Assembly (NCBI RefSeq): GCF_003336425.1
Contig: NZ_QEIO01000009.1
Span: 1 to 63,370, forward strand
DNA length: 63,370 nucleotides
Source: Marinitenerispora sediminis
GTDB taxonomy: Bacteria; Actinomycetota; Actinomycetes; Streptosporangiales; Streptosporangiaceae
Direction: 5' to 3'
Positions 17,076-25,550 of this stretch are shown here, piece by piece (the first letter of the stretch is position 1; each line of letters opens with the position of its first letter). The position numbers and the translations under genes are program-made. The notes beneath the pieces were generated by a model. That model searched no databases. It saw only the letters and a program-made list of their open reading frames with translations, and was not told where the DNA came from.

Positions 17076-19271
17076 CTACACCTCCGTGGCGTGCAGCAGC
17101 AGCGCGTTATCCGGGTACAGCACCGGCATCTGCAGGCCGGCCCGCTCCAGGGCCGCGCCGCTCAGCACCGCCGCGCCGGCGCGCAGCCAGGCGGGCGGCC
17201 GGACGTGGCCGTACCTCGGCTCCCCCGCCTCCAGCCGGGGCCGCACGCGGTAGTCGCGCGCCGGGTCCAGCCCCGGCAGCCGCACCCGCCCGGGGTAGGC
17301 CGCCGTCGAGGTCGCCGACCGCGCGTAGCAGTAGACGGCGGCGGAGCCGTCCGGCGCGACCACCCCGTGCAGCCAGGCCCCCGGGTCCGGAAGGTCGGCA
17401 CGCACCGTCGTTCCGGTGTGCAGCAGCGGGCGCAGCTCCCGGTACAGCGCGGTCCACGCCGTCAGTGTGCGCAGCTCCTCCTCGGTGCAGGCGGTGATGT
17501 CCCACTCGATCCCGGCGTGCCCGAACAGGCTCGTGGCGCACCGGAACGCCAGCGGCGCGGCGCGGCCGGTGGTGTGCGCGACCGGCCCGCCGACGTGGCT
17601 GCCCACGAGTTCGGGCGGCAGCAGCAGCCCGGTCCACCGCTGGATGGCCTGCCGCTCCAGGGCGTCGTTGGTGTCGGAGGCCCACACCCGGTCGGTGTGC
17701 GCCAGGATCCCGAGGTCGACCCGCCCGCCACCGGAGGCGCAGGACTCGATCTCCAGCGCGGGGTGGCGCCGCCGCAGTTCGGCCAGCAGCCGGTAGAGCG
17801 CGGCCGTCTGCCGGTGCACGCCGGCGCCGCCGGTGGGCCCGTGCACGGCCTCCAGCAGGTCCCGGTTGTGGTCCCATTTGAGATAGTCCAGCCGGTACTC
17901 GCCGACCAGGGCGTCGAGCCGGCCCAGCAGGTGCTCGGCGACCTCGGGCCGCGCCAGGTCCAGGACGAGCTGGTGCCGCCACTCGCGCGGGGCGCGGCCG
18001 GGGGCGGCGAGCAGCCAGTCGGGGTGCGCGCGGGCGAGGTCGGAGTCGGGGTTGACCATCTCCGGCTCCACCCACAGCCCGACCTGCATGCCGAGGCCGC
18101 GCACATGCCGGAACAGCGGGCGCAGACCGTCGGGCCACACCTCCGGGTCGACCGTCCAGTCCCCCAGCCCGGCGCGGTCGTGCCGGCGGTGGGCGAACCA
18201 GCCGTCGTCCAGCACGAACCGCTCGACGCCCACCCGCGCCGCGACGTCGGCGAGGCCGCACAGCCGGTCGAGGTCGTGGTCGAAGTACACGGCCTCCCAG
18301 GTGTTGAGCACGACCGGGCGCGGCGTGCGCGGATGCCCGGGGCGGGCGCGCAGCCAGGCGTGCACGCGTGCGGACAGGCCGTCCAGCCCCGAGCCGGACC
18401 ACGCGAAGCAGACCCACGGCGTGCGGTAGGTCGCGCCGGTCGGCAGCCGGATCTCGCCCGGGCGCACCAGTTCGCCGCCGACCAGGACCGACGCCGCCTG
18501 GGCGGCCTCCTCCGGCAGCCGCTCGGCGAGGTGCACGTGGTCGCCGCTCCACGCGACGTGCACGCCCCAGACCTCGCCCGCGCGGAACCCGAACCCGGCG
18601 CCGCCCGCCACGAGCAGCAGCGGGGCGTCGTGCCCGGTGCGCCCGCGCCGCGACGCGCGCAGCCGCGTCCCGTAGCCGAACGGCTGGCGCTGCGGCACCC
18701 GCTCCCGGCACCAGCGCCCGCTCAGGTCCAGCAGTTCGGTGGCCTCGGGCGGCAGCGGCATGCACGCGTACAGCCCGTCCAGCGTCCAGGGGCCGTCCCC
18801 GGTGTTGGTGACGGCGTGCCTCAGGCGCAGCAGCCCGGAGCGCTCCAGCCGCACCTCCAGCTCCACGGCGAGGCCGAGGTCGGGGTCGGCCGCGGCGACG
18901 AGCACGCGACCGCCGTCCGCCGCCGCCCCGTGCGCGGGACCGGGCGGGGCACCGCCGCCGTCGAGGGCGGTGACCGTGACCGCGCCGACCCGCCACCGGG
19001 GGTAGGCCACCGCGCCGTCGCGGTGCCCGGACAGCCCGGGATGGCCGCGCCACCCCTCGGCCTCGCCGGGCAGCAGCGTGAGCCTCCCCGGGTCGTCCGG
19101 CGCGTTGTGCGGCACTGGCGGCCCGCCCGCCTCGACGAGCCCGCGCGCCGCCTCCGCCGTGAGCGGGCCGAGGTCGGCGCCCCAGTGCGCGACGTAGGGC
19201 AGGCCGTCCGCCGCGCGGCCGAGGACGAGAGCGGTCCCGGCGGCGCGTAGCACGATCGGCGTCGTAGTCAT
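17076..19271 (-). CDS. Alpha-galactosidase, glycoside hydrolase family 36
   Basis: A 731-residue GH36 enzyme that should release terminal alpha-galactose from melibiose, raffinose or galactomannan fragments. The N-terminal beta-supersandwich domain (about residues 1-310) precedes the TIM barrel. Barrel landmarks are FVLDDGWF (353-359), LWVEPEMVNPDSDL (399-412), DYLKWDHN with nucleophile Asp467, and ASDTNDALERQAIQ with acid/base Asp533. The CASGGGRVDLGIL segment (about 511-523) is also diagnostic. No signal peptide, so it is cytoplasmic. The ATG at 19271 precedes the conserved domain; the frame is open upstream through a tandem repeat but lacks a better start. It is convergent with the phosphotransferase gene. 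Confidence 0.93.
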   Translation of the reverse strand: MTTTPIVLRAAGTALVLGRAADGLPYVAHWGADLGPLTAEAARGLVEAGGPPVPHNAPDDPGRLTLLPGEAEGWRGHPGLSGHRDGAVAYPRWRVGAVTVTALDGGGAPPGPAHGAAADGGRVLVAAADPDLGLAVELEVRLERSGLLRLRHAVTNTGDGPWTLDGLYACMPLPPEATELLDLSGRWCRERVPQRQPFGYGTRLRASRRGRTGHDAPLLLVAGGAGFGFRAGEVWGVHVAWSGDHVHLAERLPEEAAQAASVLVGGELVRPGEIRLPTGATYRTPWVCFAWSGSGLDGLSARVHAWLRARPGHPRTPRPVVLNTWEAVYFDHDLDRLCGLADVAARVGVERFVLDDGWFAHRRHDRAGLGDWTVDPEVWPDGLRPLFRHVRGLGMQVGLWVEPEMVNPDSDLARAHPDWLLAAPGRAPREWRHQLVLDLARPEVAEHLLGRLDALVGEYRLDYLKWDHNRDLLEAVHGPTGGAGVHRQTAALYRLLAELRRRHPALEIESCASGGGRVDLGILAHTDRVWASDTNDALERQAIQRWTGLLLPPELVGSHVGGPVAHTTGRAAPLAFRCATSLFGHAGIEWDITACTEEELRTLTAWTALYRELRPLLHTGTTVRADLPDPGAWLHGVVAPDGSAAVYCYARSATSTAAYPGRVRLPGLDPARDYRVRPRLEAGEPRYGHVRPPAWLRAGAAVLSGAALERAGLQMPVLYPDNALLLHATEV

Positions 19272-19377
19272 CCGTGGTCGCTCCCCTGCTGGGTCGAAGG
19301 CCGTGACCGCGTCATCGAGGCCGGGGGGCCGGTCTCCCGCCGGAGCGTACCCGGGCAGCGCGGGGCGGCACACCCCG

Positions 19378-19440
19378 CCGTCCCCGGCGGTCTGCCCGCC
19401 GTCCCCGGCGGTCTGCCCGCCGTCCCCGGCGGTCTGCCCG
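19378..19440. repeat. Three tandem copies of a 21-bp unit
   Basis: A 21-bp unit built on GTCCCCGGCGGTCTGCC is repeated three times without change in the region upstream of the GH36 gene, about 110-170 bases before its start. Because the unit is a multiple of three, the minus strand reads GGQTAGD three times, but that frame has no good start. Either a regulatory array or a simple expansion in non-coding DNA. Confidence 0.85.
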
Positions 19441-19492
19441 CCGGAGCCGCCCGCGATGAGGAGCCGGGCAGCCGAACGCACCGGAGCTCCCA

Positions 19493-19547
19493 TGGCGGCG
19501 TTCGCGCCGTCGCCGTAGCCCCGGCGGCGACGGCGCGAACGCCGCCA
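19493..19547. terminator. Perfect 23-bp inverted repeat (strong hairpin)
   Basis: Bases 19493-19515 are the exact reverse complement of 19525-19547, with a nine-base loop. The stem is longer than any other hairpin noticed in the window. It could act as a two-way transcription terminator, isolating the GH36 gene from the region to its right. It might alternatively be the remnant of a mobile element. There is no gene ending next to it on either strand now. Confidence 0.65.
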
Positions 19548-20169
19548 GACGGGTTGACCGCCAGGGCGTCCCAGGCGAGTGGTTCCTTTGTGGTGGGTGG
19601 TTGTAGGCGATCGGGGACGTGGCCACGGGTGCGCCGGTGTGGTGGTGCCGGATCGCCGCGGCCATGGCCGGGATCCGCTGGCCGACTCCGCCCGTGACGC
19701 CATTCGAAGGTCCGCCCGCCGTGGCGCTCCGGGTCGAGCTGGCCTGTGCGGGTGTCGTTGACTGATGCGATCAACTGCCGCACCCCGTTGGGTGCGGTCA
19801 GGAGGGTGTGTTCAGGTCTCGCGTCACAGCATGATCTTGGACGCCCTCTCTTCATGCCCGGACACCCACCAGACATCGGAACTACCCGGCTAGGCGTTCG
19901 GTGCTGTGCGGGTGATGACGCGGGATGCGCTCGCGCTCGCGGGGCGCGAGGGACTGGCCCAGGGCCCGCCGGGCCCCTGCCCGGGACGCTCAGGGGACGC
20001 GGGGGTGCGCCGGGCCGCGTTCGAGGCGGATTCCCGTGCGCCTGTCAGCGTGGCAGCGACGGTCAGCGCCGTGTTGACGCCGTTCCAGCCCGGAGCGCCG
20101 CCGCGAACCTGCTCCGGCGCGGCGGACTGCCCGGCGGAGACGCCCACGCGGGCCACCGGTGCGGTTCTA

Positions 20170-20203
20170 CCGTTCGCCCGGATCTCCTGCTCAGCCACCC
20201 GGG
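20170..20203 (-). repeat. Diverged repeat, copy 1
   Basis: Thirty-four bases matching 20575-20608 at 29 positions. On the minus strand it reads a GTG followed by AEQEIRANG; the partner reads an ATG followed by AGQGVRANG. The differences between copies preserve a similar peptide, which hints at a duplicated short coding sequence. Confidence 0.55.
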
Positions 20204-20574
20204 TGGTCGTTCCGACGCTCTCCGACGCCGCGCACGCGCCCTCGCCGCCCCGTCGCAGCCGCGTTCACTCCTGCGCGGGGACGCGGGCTCGCCCTTGGCC
20301 TACTCCTTGTCCCGTCCGCGCCGCAGGAGTACCTCTGCCGAGGGGACGTCACCCCACCGCTGCTCGAAACCGCGCCTGCCGCGCCGCAGCCACCCGCTGC
20401 GCGAGGCTGTTTCGTCGGCGGCCGCGACGACCGGCCTGGCCTCCTTGACAGCGGATTCCGGCTGTTCTCCGCGGTTGCGAACTCGGCCCGGGCTTCGTCG
20501 CGCGGGGGCGGCCCCTCGCCCGCGCGACGGGCTGCCCGACCACTGCGTCGACGTCGTCCGGCGGCACGGTCCCG

Positions 20575-20608
20575 CCGTTCGCCCGGACCCCCTGTCCAGC
20601 CATCCGGG
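20575..20608 (-). repeat. Diverged repeat, copy 2
   Basis: Partner of the segment at 20170-20203, 405 bases away in the same orientation. Similarity continues weakly past the shown 34 bases (a GQ pair recurs about 20 codons on). No full gene could be established for either copy. Confidence 0.55.
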
Positions 20609-21448
20609 GCATGGACGCCGGCCCTTGACTTCCCGCCCGGAGTTCGGACGCGGCTCCCTCGTGGAGCTCCTTGCCGGCGACGAGGCCCTCCGGTGCCCGT
20701 GGGCATGTTCGCGGCTCCGACGTCCGAACCGACCGCGACACCGCGGCTGGCCCCTGTCGCGGCTGCCCCGTCTGGCCCAGAGCCCGTGCGGCAGAGGGGG
20801 CTGCACCCAGCTGCTGGCCGAACTCGCGCGTCGCACCGCAGGCTCCGTAGGCCACGCCGCCGAACCTGTGGGCCGGAGCGGCGACGCGGCGGGGCGCCGC
20901 CGCTCGAACCATCCCGCCCTCTCCCGGAGCTCCGCTCGAACTCGCTGGTGGGGAAGAGAGGCCCCGCCCCGTCCGGGAGGACAGGGGAGGTGTGCATCAG
21001 CACGCCGTGGTCCCCGGCAGGGCCCTGGCGAAGGGCGCGGCCGAGGCGGGCCACGGCCCGCGCAGCGTCCCGGCACTCACCGGGAGGTGCGCGGGGAGCC
21101 CGCCAGTGGGCAGGACGCCCGGCGCGCGGCCGGGGGCCGTGCTGGCGGACACCGGTCCCCCTGCGACCTGTCCCCGGGGCGGATCCGGCCGTGCTCCTAT
21201 CCGGACGGCCGGCGGGCTTCGCCGCGCCGCTCGCGCGGCTCCGGTCGCCGCCCTCCGCGGTGCCGCCCGGCGCGGCCCGCCTGCCGCGGCGGAACCGCTG
21301 GTCCGAAGGGGGCCGCGCCCCTGGCCGAGCGTCTCGGCGCCGATCCGGATTCGGGGAGTCCGCGGTGTTTGGCCAGGTTGCCTCCGGGATAGCAGGGGCC
21401 GGGGCGGTCCGCCGCCCTCACCGCCATCCCGACAGGACTGGAGGACGC

Positions 21449-21673
21449 ATGGGACCTCGACCGAACCCGGACCGGCACCGGCCGGGCGGCATGGCGAGCC
21501 TGCGGCTCGCCATCGCGACCCCGGGGATCATCACGGTCGCCGGGCTGGGAACGATCGCGCTCGTCACCGGATACGCCGCCTTCGCCGTGGTACTCGGGGT
21601 CCTCGCGCTCCTCGGCCTCCTCGACTTCGTCGCGCTGGCGCGGCGGGCCCGGCGGGGACCGCTGTGCGAGTGA
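21449..21673 (+). CDS. Small membrane protein (74 aa)
   Basis: Starts at an ATG preceded by GGAGGAC. The product is a basic N-terminal tail of about 20 residues, then two closely spaced hydrophobic segments (about residues 21-42 and 43-62), then RRARRGP. It resembles the many small one- or two-helix proteins of unknown function in actinomycetes. Short length and high hydrophobicity limit certainty, but the ribosome site and clean start support it. It lies 74 bases before the DUF2231-Rieske gene, in the same direction. Confidence 0.6.
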   Translation: MGPRPNPDRHRPGGMASLRLAIATPGIITVAGLGTIALVTGYAAFAVVLGVLALLGLLDFVALARRARRGPLCE

Positions 21674-21747
21674 CGCGGCGGCCGCGGCGGCGAACCGCTC
21701 CCGACCCGCCGGATTCAAGCCGCGGCATCGGGGTAGCGAGGCTGCCC

Positions 21748-22662
21748 ATGAGAGTGGCAGAACAGATCCGGCGGATCGAGCGCATGACCAGCCTCGACCG
21801 AACCACCGCCCTCCTGCGGCGCGCCGTCGAGGCCCTCCCGCTCGGGCGCTTCCGCGACACGCTGCACGGGATCCCGCTGGGGCACCCGCTGCACCCGGTC
21901 CTCGTCCAGCTGCCGATCGGCGCCTGGGTGTCGGCCGCCGTCCTGGACTCCATGCCCGGGTACGAGCGGGCGGCCCACCGGCTCGTCACGGCCGGCATGC
22001 TGGCGGCGGCACCCGCGGCGCTGGCCGGCGCGGTGGACTGGTCCCGGCAGCAGCAGCGCCACCGCAGGGTCGGCCTGGTGCACGCGGCCGCCAACACCGC
22101 CGCGGTGGGGCTGTACGCCCTGTCGTCGGCGGCGCGCACCCGCGGGCGGCACGGCCTCGGCCGGGCGCTCGGGCTGGCCGGGCTGACCACGGTCGGCGTT
22201 GGCGGGCTGCTCGGCGGGCACATCGCGTACTCCCTCGCGGGCGGCGCCAGCCACGCCGACTACCTGCTCGACCGGCTGCCGAGCGAGTGGCACGACATCG
22301 GCGCGGTCCACGAGTTCACGGAGGGCGAGCCGGTGCACGGCATGCTCGGCGACACCCCCATCATGGCGGTGCGGACCGGCGAGGACGTGCGGGTGCTCGT
22401 GGAGACCTGCGGCCACATGGGCGGCCCGCTGTCGCGCGGCACGGTACGGGACGGCTGCGTCACCTGCCCGTGGCACGGCAGCACCTTCCGCCTCACCGAC
22501 GGCGCGGTGATGCGCGGACCGGCCACGGCGCCGCAGCCGGTACTCGAGGTGCGGATCCGCGACGGCGTGGTGAGCGTGCGCCGTCCCCGCCCGGTGGCCA
22601 CGGTGCCGCGGCAGCGCGGCGAGACCGTCCCCGTCGACACCGCGGCGGGCAAGGACGCCTGA
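21748..22662 (+). CDS. DUF2231 membrane protein fused to a Rieske iron-sulfur domain
   Basis: A 304-residue protein. Residues about 35-165 form a DUF2231 membrane domain with the signature GIPLGHPLHPVLVQLPIGAW and further helices (AHRLVTAGMLAAAPAALAGAVDW in outline). The C-terminal third (about 195-285) is a Rieske [2Fe-2S] domain: CGHMGGPLSRG gives the first Cys-x-His pair and CVTCPWHGSTF gives the second Cys-x2-His pair. This layout is a known actinobacterial family, probably passing electrons at the membrane; partners are unknown. The ATG at 21748 gives the full DUF2231 domain. The next gene (aldehyde dehydrogenase) is 158 bases on. Confidence 0.87.
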   Translation: MRVAEQIRRIERMTSLDRTTALLRRAVEALPLGRFRDTLHGIPLGHPLHPVLVQLPIGAWVSAAVLDSMPGYERAAHRLVTAGMLAAAPAALAGAVDWSRQQQRHRRVGLVHAAANTAAVGLYALSSAARTRGRHGLGRALGLAGLTTVGVGGLLGGHIAYSLAGGASHADYLLDRLPSEWHDIGAVHEFTEGEPVHGMLGDTPIMAVRTGEDVRVLVETCGHMGGPLSRGTVRDGCVTCPWHGSTFRLTDGAVMRGPATAPQPVLEVRIRDGVVSVRRPRPVATVPRQRGETVPVDTAAGKDA

Positions 22663-22820
22663 CCCCGGCCCCGGCCGGCGTGCGGGAAGCGCCGGCGCCC
22701 GCCGGGCCGCCGTCCCCGGCCGCACCGCCGTCCGGGCCGCGCCGGGCCGGCGGGCGCCCGCCAATCCGGTACGCCCGTCCCCGTCGCCCCATGACCGCGA
22801 ACCGCAGGAGGAGAGTCGCC

Positions 22821-24335
22821 GTGTCAGACCAGGTCCCACCCGCCGACCCGCACCGGGGACCGCGACGCCGGCCGGGAGGTGCGACGGCCGAGGCCGTCCG
22901 CCCGGCGGCGGACCCGCTGGCCGCCGTACCCCGGCAGGCGGCCGGCGCCGAGATCGTCATCCGCGACCCGCGGGACGGCACCCTCGTCGGGCACCTGGCG
23001 CCCTCCACCGCTGAGGAGGCGGTCCGGGCGATCGAGCGCGCCCGGGCGAACCAGCCCGGGTGGCGGCGCACCCCGGCGGCCCGGCGGGCCGCGGCCCTGC
23101 GCGAGGTGGCCGCGCGGCTGCGCCGCAACGCCGAGGACCTGGCCGCGCTGAACGCCCGTGAGACCGGGCGTCCGCTCACCGAGGCGCGGGAGGGGGTGGC
23201 CGCCGGGGTGGCCACGCTGGAGCAGTACGCCGAGCTCGGCCCGCTGCACCGCGGGCGCAGCCTCATGGGCGACCCCGCGGCCACCGATGTCATGGTCGCC
23301 GAACCGCGCGGGGTGGTGGTCGTGCTCACCCCGTGGAACGACCCCGTGGCGGTGAGCTGCGGCCTGGTCGGCGCGGCCCTGGCCACCGGGAACACGGTGG
23401 TGTACAAGGCGAGCGAGCGGTCGCCGTTCACCGGTCGGCTGTTCGCCGAACTCGCGGCGGCGGACCTACCGGAAGGCGTGCTCGCCGCCGTGCACGGCGG
23501 CGCGCCCATGGGGGCGGCCCTGGTGGCCGACCCGCGCGTGGACGTCGTGGCGCACGTCGGCAGCACGCGGACCGGCCGCGCCATCCGGGAGGTCGCCGGC
23601 CGGACCGGCGCGAAGGCGCTGCTGGAGAACGGCGGCAACGACCCACTCATCGTGGACGCCGGCGTCGACCCGGCCTGGGCGGCGGAGCAGGCCGCGCTGG
23701 GCAGCTTCGCCAACAGCGGCCAGATCTGCACGTCGGTGGAGCGGATCTACGTGCACCGCTCGCTCGCGGAACCGTTCCTCGACCTGCTCACCGAGCAGGC
23801 GGCGCGGCGCGTTCCGGAGTCGGCGGCCGAGGAGGAGGTCGAGATGGGCCCGCTCGTGGACCGCGCGCACCGCGACCACGTGCACGCGCACGTCCGCGCG
23901 GCGGTCGAGGCCGGTGCCCGCTGCCTGGTCGGCGGCGAACTGCCCGAGGGCCCCGGAGCGTACTACCCGGCCACGGTGCTCACCGGCTGCACCCCCGACA
24001 TGGCGCTGCTGCGGGAGGAGACCTTCGGGCCGGTGGCCCCGGTCCGGATCGTGGACGGCTTCGACCAGGCCCTCCTGGAGGCGGCGGACGACCGCTACGG
24101 CCTGGCCGCCACCGTGCTGACCGCCTCGATGGAGCACGCCCAGCGCGCGTTCCGGGAGCTGCCGGTGGGGACGGTCAAGGTCAACGCGGTCTTCGGCGGT
24201 GCTCCCGGCGGCGCGGCGCACCCCCGGCGCGGCAGCGGCCAGGGGTACGGGTACGGGCCGGAGCTGCTGGACGAGATGACGGTGACGAAGGTGCTGCACC
24301 TGGGACTGCCCCGGCGGGCGGACCCGGCACGCTGA
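22821..24335 (+). CDS. Aldehyde dehydrogenase (NAD(P)-dependent)
   Basis: A 504-residue ALDH-superfamily enzyme oxidising an aldehyde to the acid. Seen: the NAD-binding LTPWNDPVAVSCGLVGAALATGN stretch (core TPWNDPVAV), VAHVGSTRTGRAI, the general-base glutamate in LLENGGNDPLIV, and the catalytic cysteine in NSGQICTSVERIYVH (about residue 303). EETFGPVAPV closes the active site, and YGYGPELLDEMTVTKVLHL the C-terminus. The first 40 residues are a variable proline/arginine-rich tail. The GTG start at 22821 has an excellent AGGAGGAGAG ribosome site. Substrate unknown; the neighbours do not reveal a pathway. Confidence 0.9.
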   Translation: MSDQVPPADPHRGPRRRPGGATAEAVRPAADPLAAVPRQAAGAEIVIRDPRDGTLVGHLAPSTAEEAVRAIERARANQPGWRRTPAARRAAALREVAARLRRNAEDLAALNARETGRPLTEAREGVAAGVATLEQYAELGPLHRGRSLMGDPAATDVMVAEPRGVVVVLTPWNDPVAVSCGLVGAALATGNTVVYKASERSPFTGRLFAELAAADLPEGVLAAVHGGAPMGAALVADPRVDVVAHVGSTRTGRAIREVAGRTGAKALLENGGNDPLIVDAGVDPAWAAEQAALGSFANSGQICTSVERIYVHRSLAEPFLDLLTEQAARRVPESAAEEEVEMGPLVDRAHRDHVHAHVRAAVEAGARCLVGGELPEGPGAYYPATVLTGCTPDMALLREETFGPVAPVRIVDGFDQALLEAADDRYGLAATVLTASMEHAQRAFRELPVGTVKVNAVFGGAPGGAAHPRRGSGQGYGYGPELLDEMTVTKVLHLGLPRRADPAR

Positions 24336-24638
24336 CCGGTGCGGTCCGGCGGGGCCGCGGTCACGGGACGCGGGGTCCGGCGGCCGTCTCCGCCCGCCGG
24401 CCGGCTCCGTCCGGCGGGCGGCCTGCCGTCCCGCCAGGGCCGCGCCCGCGGCTGCCGCCGTCCGCGCGCGCCCGCCGCGGATGCCGGGGGCGAGCTCGTC
24501 CGGCGCCGGGTCGGCCGCGCCGGAGAGGGCGGGGCGGTGGAGGAGAGCCTCCCGCCAGCGGGGAGCGGCGTCGGCCGCCCGCCTGCCGGACGGCCGCCCC
24601 CGCTGGTCCGGCCGCGGTGCGCGGGGCGGTGTTCGCCG
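24336..24638. other. Intergenic region, no gene
   Basis: About 300 bases between aldehyde dehydrogenase and the MpaB-type gene. It holds the terminator at 24390-24421 and leads into the promoter at 24639-24676. Nothing else is supported. Confidence 0.5.
24390..24421 (+). terminator. Terminator after aldehyde dehydrogenase
   Basis: A perfect 11-bp stem (24390-24400 with 24411-24421) and a ten-base loop, 55 bases after the stop codon. Confidence 0.6.
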
Positions 24639-24676
24639 TGGTCAAAGGGTTGGTCAACAACACCTAGTATCGCGGT
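24639..24676 (+). promoter_or_regulatory. Probable leaderless promoter with direct-repeat operator
   Basis: TAGTAT at 24665-24670 is a good -10 that places the transcription start at about 24677, the A of the MpaB-type gene's ATG. TGGTCAA occurs twice (24639-24645 and 24651-24657), 12 bp apart, overlapping the -35 area. The locally AT-rich composition supports a promoter. A repressor or activator binding the repeats is inferred. Confidence 0.55.
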
Positions 24677-25507
24677 ATGGACTCCGGACTGTTCCACGAT
24701 TCCGGGGCGATCCGCCGGATAGCTCGGGAGGGGGCCGTCCTCGGAGGTGCCGGATACGCCGTGCTGATGCAGGTGGCCCATCCCGCGGTCGCCCGCGGCG
24801 TCCACCGGCACAGCGACTTCGCCCGGCGGCCGCTCGGCCGGCTGCGGGGGACGCTCGGCTACGTCTACGCGGTCATCTTCGGCACCCGGGAGGAGGCCGG
24901 GCGGGTCAGCCGGCGGGTCCGCGCCGCGCACCGCCATGTGGTCGGGGACGGCTACGACGCCGGCGATCCCGAGCTCCAGCTGTGGGTCGCCGCCACCCTC
25001 TACCACGCGGCCGTCACCGTCTACCAGCGCGCGGTCGGCCCCCTGGAGCCCGCGGACCTCGACGAGGCGTACCGGCAGTACGCCGTACTCGGCACCTCCC
25101 TGGGCCTGCCCCAGGAGCTGTGGCCGGCCACGCGGGCGGACTTCGCGGCCTACTGGGAGGCGGAGGTGGCCGCGCTGCGGGTCGGCGACGAGGCGCGCGG
25201 CATCGCCGAGCAGCTGTTCCGGCCCCGGCAGGTCGCGCTCCGGCCGGCCACCGCGCTGCAGCGGTTCCTGACCGCCGGTCTGCTGCCGCCGAAGGTCCGC
25301 GCGCAGTACGGGCTGGCGTGGGGACCGGTGCGGGAACTGGCGCTGCGGGCGCTGTTCGCGGCGCTGCGCCTGGCGTGGCCGCTGCTCCCGGCGGCGCTGC
25401 GGGAGTTCCCGATGCGCCGGAGCCTGCGGCTGCTGCGCGACCGGTCGTGGCTCCGCCGGCGGCGCCACGACGGCGGGCGCCGGGTGGCCGTGGGCGCGCG
25501 CGGCTGA
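24677..25507 (+). CDS. Oxygenase MpaB-family protein (DUF2236)
   Basis: A 276-residue, mostly helical protein. It shows the family's pattern: an early FHDSGAIRRIAREGAVLGGAG, then the conserved MQVAHPAVARGVHRHSDF segment with histidines that bind heme b in latex-clearing-protein relatives, then FGTREEAGRVSRRVRAAHRHV, and LWVAATLYHAAVTVY. Members include latex clearing protein and the fungal MpaB oxygenase, but most bacterial members are uncharacterised. The C-terminus is basic. Start at the ATG 24677 without a ribosome site is explained by the leaderless promoter. The gene is convergent with the amidase gene and separated from it by a terminator. Confidence 0.82.
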   Translation: MDSGLFHDSGAIRRIAREGAVLGGAGYAVLMQVAHPAVARGVHRHSDFARRPLGRLRGTLGYVYAVIFGTREEAGRVSRRVRAAHRHVVGDGYDAGDPELQLWVAATLYHAAVTVYQRAVGPLEPADLDEAYRQYAVLGTSLGLPQELWPATRADFAAYWEAEVAALRVGDEARGIAEQLFRPRQVALRPATALQRFLTAGLLPPKVRAQYGLAWGPVRELALRALFAALRLAWPLLPAALREFPMRRSLRLLRDRSWLRRRRHDGGRRVAVGARG

Positions 25508-25513
25508 GCGCGC

Positions 25514-25543
25514 GTGGCCGGGCGCGGTGACCGGCCCGGCCAC
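25514..25543. terminator. Bidirectional terminator
   Basis: A perfect 10-bp stem (25514-25523 with 25534-25543) and a ten-base loop between the convergent MpaB-type gene (stop at 25507) and amidase gene (stop at 25551). Confidence 0.7.
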
Positions 25544-25550
25544 AAGGGGG

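Larger units (their letters stand above)
19548..21448. other. Gene-poor 1.9-kb region, probably degenerate sequence
   Basis: Long open frames exist on both strands, but they switch between arginine/proline/alanine-rich translations and show no domain. Two things stand out. On the minus strand near 19,690-19,830 a protein-like stretch (HTLLTAPNGVRQLIASVND) looks like a gene fragment, which I could not identify. Also, two similar short segments start near 20170 and 20575. The region probably holds decayed genes rather than active ones. Confidence 0.45.

Noticed and set aside
19378-19440. Tandem repeat considered as a CRISPR array
   Set aside because: The copies are contiguous with no spacers, and no cas genes are present.
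19746-21392. A 548-codon plus-strand frame in the gene-poor region
   Set aside because: Low-complexity arginine/proline translation, no ribosome site, no domain; overlapping frames on both strands look equally open.
22663-22820. Long-loop inverted repeat between the Rieske and aldehyde dehydrogenase genes
   Set aside because: The stem is about 12 bp, but the loop exceeds 30 bases in very GC-rich sequence, so it is not distinguishable from background.
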